From NCBI GenBank assembly GCA_903891505.1, contig CAITEO010000042.1:1-19449 (forward strand): a stretch of 19,449 bases of DNA. Direction: 5' to 3'. This document shows positions 14,193 to 19,449 of the stretch, one piece after another. Positions within the stretch are counted from its first letter, which is position 1. Each line of letters starts with the position of its first letter. The position numbers were made by a program, and so were the translations under genes. A model generated the notes under the pieces. The model worked only from the letters and a program-made list of their open reading frames with translations, was not told the DNA's origin and made no database searches. The DNA comes from an uncultured Candidatus Woesearchaeota archaeon (GTDB lineage Archaea; Nanobdellota; Nanobdellia; Woesearchaeales; 21-14-0-10-32-9).

Positions 14193-14369
14193 ATGGCAGA
14201 TTCAAATTCAAAATTCATAAAACTAAGATGCACAAAATGCAAGAACGAGCAAGTCGTATTCGGAAAGAGCGCATCAAAAATAAACTGCCTTGTTTGTGGC
14301 AAAGAACTCGCAGCACCAACCGGCGGCAAAACAAGAGTTAAGTCGAGAATACTCGAAGTTCTCGAGTAG
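14193..14369 (+). CDS. rps27e: Small-subunit ribosomal protein S27e (eS27)
   Basis: The gene encodes 58 residues, from ATG 14193 to TAG 14367-14369. The sequence begins MADSNSKFIKLRCTKCKNEQ. It has a C4 zinc ribbon, CTKC at 13-16 and CLVC at 32-35, followed by the GGKTRVKSRILEVLE ending. This is the archaeal eS27 pattern at its usual length. It is a component of the 30S subunit. GGAGGA (14181-14186), 6 nt before the ATG, is a near-ideal SD. The aIF2-alpha gene follows after 17 nt, which carry another SD (GGAGG). Both are conserved neighbours in many archaea. No residue is missing. Confidence 0.95.
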   Translation: MADSNSKFIKLRCTKCKNEQVVFGKSASKINCLVCGKELAAPTGGKTRVKSRILEVLE

Positions 14370-14386
14370 GGTTGGAGGCAAAATAA

Positions 14387-15175
14387 ATGCTCTTCAAGAA
14401 GCAAGGATACCCTGAAGAAGGAGATCTAGTTTTCTGCACTGTAACAAACGTGCAGTACAATTCTGTATTTGTCAACATAGAAGAATATGCAAAGCAAGGA
14501 TTAATACACATTTCTGAAGTAAGCCCAGGTAGAATTAGGAACATTCGTGACTTTGTAGAAGAAGGCAAGATGATTGTTTGTAAAGTCATAAAGATAGACC
14601 AATCAAGGGGGCACATCGATTTATCACTCAGACGAGTTACTGAGATGCAGAAGCGTCAGAAAACTGACGAAAGAAAGCAAGAACAAAAAGCAGAAAAAAT
14701 AGTTGAAACTCTTGCAACTCAATTAAGCAAACCGCTTCCTCAAGTTTATGACACTCTTGCAAATGCATTACTTTCAAAACACGAGATGCTTCAGTATGCA
14801 TTTCAGGATGTAATAGAAACAAATGCATCACTCGAGAAACAAGGCGTTCCAAAAGACATTGCAGATAAACTAGAAATTCTAATACGTGAAAAACTTAAAC
14901 CAAAGAGCGTAGTTATAGGCGGTACAATCTCAATTAAAAGTTACGAAGAAAAAGGTCTTGAAATAATAAAAGCAACGCTAATTGATGCTGAGAAAGTAAA
15001 CAAGAACGTATTAATAAGATATCTTGGTGCAGGTTTATTCTCACTAGAAATCACAGCAAAAGAATACAAGGATGCTGAAAAAATACTCAAAGATGTAATA
15101 GATACAATCCAGCACCATATAGGAAAGAGCAAGACTACTGAATTTAGTTTCAAGAAAAAAGAAAAGAAAGACTGA
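14387..15175 (+). CDS. eif2a: Translation initiation factor aIF2 subunit alpha
   Basis: The 262 residues match archaeal/eukaryotic eIF2-alpha, a subunit of the heterotrimer that brings Met-tRNAi to the small subunit. An S1-type OB domain covers about 8-84 (EGDLVFCTVTNV, QGLIHISEVSPGRIRNI, CKVIKIDQSRGHIDLSL). A helical middle domain (about 88-172) and the C-terminal alpha/beta domain (about 173-250) that contacts the gamma subunit follow. The loop HISEVSPGRIRNI places S46 at the position equivalent to eukaryotic Ser51, the stress-kinase target; whether it is phosphorylated here is unknown. The tail is lysine-rich. The ATG is preceded by a GGAGG SD at about 14374. It is flanked by S27e and Nop10, a conserved archaeal order. 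Confidence 0.95.
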   Translation: MLFKKQGYPEEGDLVFCTVTNVQYNSVFVNIEEYAKQGLIHISEVSPGRIRNIRDFVEEGKMIVCKVIKIDQSRGHIDLSLRRVTEMQKRQKTDERKQEQKAEKIVETLATQLSKPLPQVYDTLANALLSKHEMLQYAFQDVIETNASLEKQGVPKDIADKLEILIREKLKPKSVVIGGTISIKSYEEKGLEIIKATLIDAEKVNKNVLIRYLGAGLFSLEITAKEYKDAEKILKDVIDTIQHHIGKSKTTEFSFKKKEKKD

Positions 15176-15208
15176 AATTAAATTAACTAAATATATTTAC
15201 TATTAATT

Positions 15209-15220
15209 ATTGTTAACAAT
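15209..15220. promoter_or_regulatory. Palindrome upstream of nop10
   Basis: ATTGTTAACAAT is a perfect 12-bp palindrome in the 87-bp gap between aIF2-alpha and Nop10, just after a TATA-like AAATATATTTA (about 15188-15198). It might be an operator for an internal promoter. In AT-rich DNA such a palindrome can also arise by chance. Confidence 0.3.
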
Positions 15221-15262
15221 CTAAAATTGCTAATTACATATTTATCAAGTGGAGGATGACTG

Positions 15263-15421
15263 ATGCATATATTGAAATGTACTACATGCAAAAGCTACGG
15301 TCTTGAAGAAAAATGTACTTGCGGCTCAAAACGTGAACGCGTAACACCCGCAAAATACAGCCCTGAAGATAAATACGCAGAATACAGACGACAAGCAAAA
15401 AAAGAATCAAAAGATAATTAG
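15263..15421 (+). CDS. nop10: Nop10-like H/ACA RNP protein
   Basis: The gene encodes 52 residues from ATG 15263 to TAG 15419-15421. Nop10 is the small zinc-binding protein of H/ACA ribonucleoprotein particles, which guide pseudouridylation of rRNA with Cbf5, Gar1 and L7Ae. The N-terminal zinc motif is C6-TT-C9 and C18-T-C20. The linker reads RVTPAKYSPEDKYAEYRR, a segment close to the archaeal consensus that contacts Cbf5. GGAGG (15251-15255) precedes the ATG by 7 nt. An out-of-frame ATG at 15256 closes after a few codons and is not the start. PAC2 follows after 11 nt. Length and motifs are normal. Confidence 0.93.
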   Translation: MHILKCTTCKSYGLEEKCTCGSKRERVTPAKYSPEDKYAEYRRQAKKESKDN

Positions 15422-15432
15422 GTGCAATTATA

Positions 15433-16266
15433 ATGGCAAACAAAAAACAAAAAACAAAAGGCCAAAAATCAACCAACCAAACTGCAAAGCATAGTTCTGT
15501 GAATGGTTGGCAAATAAATACATACGGCTCAAAGAAAATTAAGAACGCCATCCTAATAGAAGGTCTTCCAGGAATAGGTAATGTAGGTAAAATCGTTGCA
15601 GATTATCTTGTAGATGAACTTAAAGCAGAAAAAATAATGGATTTCTTCTCATATTGTTTGCCAAACTCAGTTTTTGTCAATGAAAATAACATGGTAAGCT
15701 TGCCAAGCATAGAACTTTACTACAAAAAAATAAACAATCAAGACTTTCTATTCTTAGCAGGAGATGTACAACCAGCAACAGAAGTTGGAAGCTACTCATT
15801 TTCAGAATTAATACTCGATGTTGCGCAAAGCTATGAGTGCAAAGAAATTGTAACTCTTGGCGGAATAGGTCTTGGAGATATTCCTCAAACACCTGTTGTT
15901 TACTTGGCGCCAAACGATTTAAAGTTCGTTGATAAATTCATCAAAGCAGGCGCAAAAAAAGAAGTTTACGGAGTTGTAGGCCCAATAATGGGTGTATCTG
16001 GACTTCTCGTTGGTCTCTCTGAGAAAAGAAAAATAAAAGCAACAGCACTTCTAGCAGAAACACTCGGACACCCAATGTACCTAGGCCTCAAAGGCGCAAA
16101 AGAATCACTAACAATTTTATGTAAAGTTTATGGAATAAAAATAAATTTCAAAGAGCTAGATAAAGAAATAACTGCAATGGAGAATGATGATGGTGAGGAA
16201 CATGATCCAAAACTTGCATCCCTTCAAAAGCTAAAAAAACATAAAGAAATGAACTACATAGGGTAG
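15433..16266 (+). CDS. PAC2-family protein (proteasome assembly chaperone family)
   Basis: The 277-residue protein fits the archaeal PAC2 family: ILIEGLPGIGNVGKIVADYL (40-59), then GDVQPATEVGSYSFSELIL (110-128), TLGGIGLGDIPQTPVVY (141-157) and the GPIMGVSGLLVGL segment. Eukaryotic PAC2 helps assemble proteasome alpha rings. In archaea the role is not settled, but the gene is commonly found beside nop10 and aif2a, as here. The first 25 residues are a polar Lys/Gln/Thr-rich extension, likely flexible. A short acidic and lysine-rich tail ends the protein. AGGTG lies 8 nt before the ATG. It is the last gene of the translation cluster. Confidence 0.88.
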   Translation: MANKKQKTKGQKSTNQTAKHSSVNGWQINTYGSKKIKNAILIEGLPGIGNVGKIVADYLVDELKAEKIMDFFSYCLPNSVFVNENNMVSLPSIELYYKKINNQDFLFLAGDVQPATEVGSYSFSELILDVAQSYECKEIVTLGGIGLGDIPQTPVVYLAPNDLKFVDKFIKAGAKKEVYGVVGPIMGVSGLLVGLSEKRKIKATALLAETLGHPMYLGLKGAKESLTILCKVYGIKINFKELDKEITAMENDDGEEHDPKLASLQKLKKHKEMNYIG

Positions 16267-16323
16267 GAATTCTAAGGAGATTACAGAAATTACAATATAG
16301 AGGAACGACACGAGGAAAAACAT

Positions 16324-16938
16324 ATGAAAAGAATATTATTCGCATTGCTCGCAATACTATCTGTTTTAGTTATATTTTTGCTTGCGTGCACAAACAATCA
16401 GGATGAGGGCATAAATACTTCACAAAATATTACTCCTGTTGTTGATCTTCCAAACAACGACGTTATGATTAGCTACGGCAATGGAAGTTTAAGCTATTCA
16501 ATTATTGTCGAAAAACCAACTCCTTGCTATAGTCTCGATACTCAAAACCAAATAACGGGTACAGCACCTAATGAACAAGTCAACATAAACATCATAATGA
16601 TGCTCCCTGACAAAAATAAACTATGCGCGCAAGTAATAACATATGACACAACAAGTGGCGACATTTTGATTAATTCAAAGCCAACACGCGTCACAGTAAG
16701 ACTGGATAATAAAATAGTATATTCATCAACTAACATAAAATCAAAAGTTGATGATGCCTTCTGCAGATCAGATTTAGATTGCACCTGCGGAAGAAACATA
16801 AATACAAATGCATGTGCTTTTGGAAACTTAGAAAATGTTAATCCAAAAGAACAATGCCCTGATTTCTGCACCGGAATTGCAGGCAACCTTGAAATAAAAT
16901 GCGTTGATAACGAATGCGTGCAAAGAAAGAAAGAATAG
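16324..16938 (+). CDS. Secreted cysteine-rich lipoprotein of unknown function
   Basis: The 204-residue protein begins with a signal peptide: KR, a hydrophobic stretch (4-20), and the lipobox LLAC with C22 as the likely lipidated residue. It should be anchored to the outer face of the cell membrane. Residues about 23-135 are polar and beta-rich with one Cys pair. The C-terminal region (about 145-200) holds closely spaced cysteines (FCRSDLDCTCG, NACAFG, QCPDFC, KCVDNECVQ), at least ten in 60 residues, which suggests a disulphide-stabilised module. I do not recognise a named family. CGAGGA lies a few bases before the ATG. The upstream gene ends 57 bp before. A T/C-rich downstream stretch (16939-16991) may terminate the transcript. 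Confidence 0.75.
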   Translation: MKRILFALLAILSVLVIFLLACTNNQDEGINTSQNITPVVDLPNNDVMISYGNGSLSYSIIVEKPTPCYSLDTQNQITGTAPNEQVNINIIMMLPDKNKLCAQVITYDTTSGDILINSKPTRVTVRLDNKIVYSSTNIKSKVDDAFCRSDLDCTCGRNINTNACAFGNLENVNPKEQCPDFCTGIAGNLEIKCVDNECVQRKKE

Positions 16939-17020
16939 ATTGTTTCTTTAAAATACTTATATTTCTTCATAGTTCTTCATACTTCTAATTCTTAACGAAA
17001 TCCCGCAACAGTGGCAACAA

Positions 17021-17030
17021 AATATAAAAA
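17021..17030 (+). promoter_or_regulatory. TATA box for the orphan gene at 17053
   Basis: AATATAAAAA is centred about 28 nt before the ATG at 17053. It supports this start and a leaderless mRNA. Confidence 0.6.
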
Positions 17031-17052
17031 CAACTACTCATAATACATCAAC

Positions 17053-17622
17053 ATGAGGCTTCATAAACTTGCAGGAATATGCTACAAACAAATAGGACTC
17101 TATGAAGCATTTAATGTAAGAACTCACATTCCTGAGAATGATTACTCTTTTTTCAAAGTAAACGCGACTAAATCAGGAATACTTCTTCAAAGCAACACGC
17201 AAAGCAACACCCCTGCTACACTTGACTTGCAAAATAAACCTCAAGAACAAAGTTCCATTGAAACCATAACTCTTATCGGACGAATCGTACCGATTGAAAA
17301 AAACATATCTAAACTCACAATGATAGAATTACCAGAGCCAAATCGCAAGACACATATAACAATCAAAGAAAATCCAGAAATAGTATATGAACTCATAGGA
17401 ATAAAAGGTCATGCAAGCACATATTACTCAGGCACATGGAAAGATTCAGGACTACCTTATCACTTGCAAGATTTTATGAACACAAAAGATGAATGTCTCA
17501 ATATCATCGCCAAAATAGATCTTGGCATGATAACTCTTGGCGCACAAAAAGGCAAAGCAGATTTCTACTTGTGGCAGTTCAAAAAAACTGAAGATAATAA
17601 CAAATATTCAAAAAGTTTTTAA
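17053..17622 (+). CDS. Orphan cytoplasmic protein
   Basis: I do not recognise this 189-residue protein. It has no signal peptide, membrane segment, or cysteine or P-loop motif. A short N-terminal domain (1-47), rich in aromatic and basic residues, is followed by a low-complexity QSNTQSNT-type spacer (about 47-68). A larger domain (70-180) with alternating hydrophobic strands (ETITLIGRIVPI, IVYELIGIKGHA, NIIAKIDLGMITLGAQ) looks beta-rich, possibly OB- or barrel-like. That is only a pattern-level guess. The TATA box 28 nt upstream shows it has its own promoter. Methionine aminopeptidase starts 67 bp downstream on the same strand. Confidence 0.65.
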   Translation: MRLHKLAGICYKQIGLYEAFNVRTHIPENDYSFFKVNATKSGILLQSNTQSNTPATLDLQNKPQEQSSIETITLIGRIVPIEKNISKLTMIELPEPNRKTHITIKENPEIVYELIGIKGHASTYYSGTWKDSGLPYHLQDFMNTKDECLNIIAKIDLGMITLGAQKGKADFYLWQFKKTEDNNKYSKSF

Positions 17623-17689
17623 AATTGGACATTCTAATTGAAAGTAGGCCTTTTTGAAGAACAAAATAATTAATTTTAGTTGAACAACA

Positions 17690-18586
17690 ATGGATAAAGA
17701 ACAAATAGATTCGTACTTACTTGCTGGGAAGATTAACTTCGAAGCGTTAGAACTAGGTTCAAAACTCATAAAACCTGGAGCCAGCATGATTTCTGTTCTT
17801 GATCAAATAGAAGCATTCATAAAAAGCAAGGGTGCAGAACTCGCATTTCCTGCTCAAATATCGCTCAATAGCACAGCTGCACATTTCTGTCCAGCAGCCG
17901 ATGATGTAATTCTTAATGAAAATGATGTTGTAAAACTAGATGTCGGCGTTTGCGTGAATGGATATATAGCTGACGCTGCACGAACATTTGATCTTAGCCG
18001 AAATGGCGCAAACAAAGAACTCATTGCTGCATCAAGGAGTGCACTTAACAATGCATTAAAACTCATTCGACCTGGAGTTCCAATCGGTGATATTGGTAAA
18101 GAAATTCATGAAACAATAAAAGCAGCAGGTTTCACGCCAATAAGAAATCTTTCGGGGCATGGCCTTGGAAAATACATGATACATTCACCACCCTCAATAC
18201 CAAATGTTGAAACAGGAATTCAATCAATGCTAAGAGAAAATCAAGTCATCGCAATAGAACCATTCGCAACTAATGGCGCAGGCCTTGTATATGAAGGAGG
18301 AACTGCAACAGTATTCTCGCTTGTTGAAGAAAAGCCAGTTCGAAGTCCGATTGCAAAGCAAATACTTGGAGATATAAAAAAATTTAATGGATTGCCATTC
18401 ACAACGAGGTGGTTCATTCCAAAGTACGGCGTTGCATCAACTCAGCTCGCACTTCGAGATCTTAAGGCGCTCGGCATCATATCCTCTCATCCTCCTTTAA
18501 TCGAGAAACAAAAAGGACTCGTTGCGCAATTTGAACATTCAGTCATTGTAAAAGAAAAGCCAATTGTATATACAAGATTAGATTGA
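17690..18586 (+). CDS. map: Methionine aminopeptidase, type II
   Basis: The enzyme removes the initiator methionine from nascent proteins with a dinuclear metal centre. The 298 residues are the usual archaeal MetAP-II size. All key residues are visible: H65 in TAAHFCPAADD, metal ligands D84 (KLDVGVCVNGYIAD) and D95, H157 in SGHGLGKYMIHSPPSIPN, E190 in IAIEPFATNG and E282 in AQFEHSV. The type II insert, a helical subdomain of about 60 residues, is present at about 218-275 (GLPFTTRWF, ALRDLKALGII). No N-terminal zinc finger is present, as expected for archaea. The AT-rich upstream region gives a weak TATA-like AATAATTAA near 17664. The coding frame is undamaged. Confidence 0.96.
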   Translation: MDKEQIDSYLLAGKINFEALELGSKLIKPGASMISVLDQIEAFIKSKGAELAFPAQISLNSTAAHFCPAADDVILNENDVVKLDVGVCVNGYIADAARTFDLSRNGANKELIAASRSALNNALKLIRPGVPIGDIGKEIHETIKAAGFTPIRNLSGHGLGKYMIHSPPSIPNVETGIQSMLRENQVIAIEPFATNGAGLVYEGGTATVFSLVEEKPVRSPIAKQILGDIKKFNGLPFTTRWFIPKYGVASTQLALRDLKALGIISSHPPLIEKQKGLVAQFEHSVIVKEKPIVYTRLD

Positions 18587-18634
18587 TAGATTAGACTGAT
18601 AGATTTAATAGAAAAACAATAATTATACCATACT

Positions 18635-18711
18635 AATAGAAGTTAAAAAAACAATAAAAATTAAAAAAAAGAATAGAAGTTAAGAAAAAAACAATAAAAA
18701 TTAAAAAAAAG
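18635..18711 (+). repeat. A-rich tandem repeat, two copies of about 37-40 bp
   Basis: Copy 1 is 18635-18671 and copy 2 is 18672-18711. Both run AATAGAAGTTAA, then an A-rich tract with ACAATAAAAATTAAAAAAAAG. Copy 2 has about three extra bases after GTTAA. They fill most of the gap between map and the ABC1 kinase gene and end exactly at its SD site. This looks like a recent slippage duplication. Confidence 0.75.
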
Positions 18712-18715
18712 AGGC
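18711..18715 (+). promoter_or_regulatory. Shine-Dalgarno site for the TTG-initiated ABC1 kinase
   Basis: GAGGC lies 6 nt before the TTG at 18722. An in-frame TAA at 18695 excludes any start further upstream. The SD therefore selects TTG as the start. Confidence 0.55.
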
Positions 18716-18721
18716 ACATCA

Positions 18722-19449
18722 TTGGATTTTCCAGATAGATTTAGAGGACTTAGAAGATTTGAGGAACTACTACAAGTTCTTACAAAGTATGAACTACATT
18801 ATCTTTTCTACAAGGATTTCAAGGTTCCAAGAAATTCGCCAAAAACTGAGCCTGAAGCAATAAGAGAAGTACTTGAAGAACTAGGCGGTGGATTTGTAAA
18901 ACTTGGACAGCTATTAAGCCTCAGACCTGACCTTGTTCCCCAAGCATACAGCCAAGAATTCTCAAAACTACAAGATTCTGTAAAACCATTTCCATATGCA
19001 GAAGCAAAAAAAATAATTGAAGAGTCCACTGGAAAAAAACTAAAAGATATATTTTCTGTGTTTAATCAAACCCCAATTGCAGCAGCATCTGTTGGACAAG
19101 TCCATAAAGCAAAGCTAAAATCAGGTGCATGGGTCGCAGTAAAAGTTAGAAGACCATTTATAGACAAAATATTCAAACAAGATCTCGCACTAATGGATAT
19201 GACTGCTGAATTAATTAAAAAATTCCATGGAACAGACATAATAGACCCTGAAGAAATAGTTGCAGCATTCAGAGAATACACAGCAAAAGAATTAGATTAC
19301 AAAGAGGAAGCGCAAGCCCTTCAAAAATTCTACGAAAACTTCAAAGAAACAGAAATTATAATACCAAAACCAAATCTTGAGCTCTCAACTGAAAAGATGC
19401 TAATTATGGACTTTATTGAAGGCATAGAACTAAAGAAAATAATAGCCCA
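18722..19449 (+). CDS. ABC1/UbiB-family atypical protein kinase (partial at right edge)
   Basis: The frame runs from TTG 18722 to the end of the window, 242 codons with no stop. The UbiB/ABC1/ADCK signature is clear: KLGQ (K60-Q63, the KxGQ motif), LSLRPDLVP, the Ala-rich nucleotide loop AAASVGQVHKA (120-130), VAVKVRRP with K141, KELDYKEEA (E190 and D192, the ExD motif) and MDFIEGI (229-235). UbiB proteins are ATPase/kinase-like proteins linked to quinone or isoprenoid-lipid biosynthesis in bacteria and mitochondria. Archaeal members are common but of unclear role. The C-terminal lobe, including the DFG-like motif and any membrane tail, lies outside the window. TTG is the only available start (in-frame stop at 18695) and has an SD 6 nt ahead. 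Confidence 0.9.
   Translation, partial: MDFPDRFRGLRRFEELLQVLTKYELHYLFYKDFKVPRNSPKTEPEAIREVLEELGGGFVKLGQLLSLRPDLVPQAYSQEFSKLQDSVKPFPYAEAKKIIEESTGKKLKDIFSVFNQTPIAAASVGQVHKAKLKSGAWVAVKVRRPFIDKIFKQDLALMDMTAELIKKFHGTDIIDPEEIVAAFREYTAKELDYKEEAQALQKFYENFKETEIIIPKPNLELSTEKMLIMDFIEGIELKKIIA

Noticed and set aside
16542..16970. Minus-strand ORF (142 codons) opposite the lipoprotein
   Set aside because: The plus-strand reading has a signal peptide, lipobox and ordered cysteines; the minus reading has no features.
18571..18612. Short GATAGATTAG-like repeats after map
   Set aside because: Too short and imperfect to separate from low-complexity AT-rich sequence.
1..19449. CRISPR array, transposase, integrase or attachment site
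   Set aside because: No regularly spaced repeats, no transposase or integrase motif, and no tRNA-linked direct repeats were seen.

Overview
The window is AT-rich, gene-dense archaeal chromosome. The evidence is archaeal and eukaryote-type information-processing genes: L44e (eL42), S27e (eS27), aIF2-alpha, Nop10, transcription factor S, HerA, a class I archaeal CCA-adding enzyme, type II methionine aminopeptidase and a Hel308 fragment. Promoters have archaeal form: TATA boxes centred about 26-29 nt upstream of start codons, which implies many leaderless mRNAs. Genes inside operons instead carry Shine-Dalgarno (SD) sequences. The AT bias, lysine/asparagine-rich proteins and many small orphan proteins suggest a DPANN-type archaeon such as a Woesearchaeota relative. 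That placement is inference, not proof.

Layout. 1-417: 3' end of argS. 453-559: a long unexplained inverted repeat. 594-1259: a Hel308-like helicase cut off after its first RecA domain, followed by a hairpin flanked by two copies of the fragment's 3' end. 1394-2669 (minus): an orphan protein with a weak HD-phosphohydrolase-like signature and an apparent one-base frameshift near its start. 2760-3212: a YkgJ-type cysteine-cluster protein. 3309-5264: HerA. 5302-6928 (minus): transcription factor S and a radical SAM/TRAM protein. 7064-9724: an orphan protein, a MESH1/RelA-type alarmone hydrolase and the CCA-adding enzyme; the last two overlap by 4 nt. 9817-11274: a DUF4346 (MtrA-like) protein and a DUF167 protein. 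11345-12349: two tandem paralogous proteins of a family I do not recognise. 12388-13413 (minus): a P-loop kinase fused to dCMP deaminase.

13676-16266 is the conserved archaeal translation cluster: L44e, S27e, aIF2-alpha, Nop10 and a PAC2-family protein. S27e (58 aa) and Nop10 (52 aa) are short but clear. Then come a secreted cysteine-rich lipoprotein (16324-16938), an orphan protein (17053-17622), methionine aminopeptidase (17690-18586) and a TTG-initiated ABC1/UbiB-type atypical kinase that runs off the right edge.

Most genes serve translation (tRNA charging, tRNA 3'-end maturation, initiation, ribosome, rRNA pseudouridylation, N-terminal Met removal) and DNA or nucleotide metabolism. I see no CRISPR array, tRNA, rRNA or intact mobile element. 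The least explained parts are the tandem paralogue pair with its dyad-flanked promoter, the eroded helicase locus, the frameshifted HD-like protein and the linkage of an alarmone hydrolase to the CCA enzyme.
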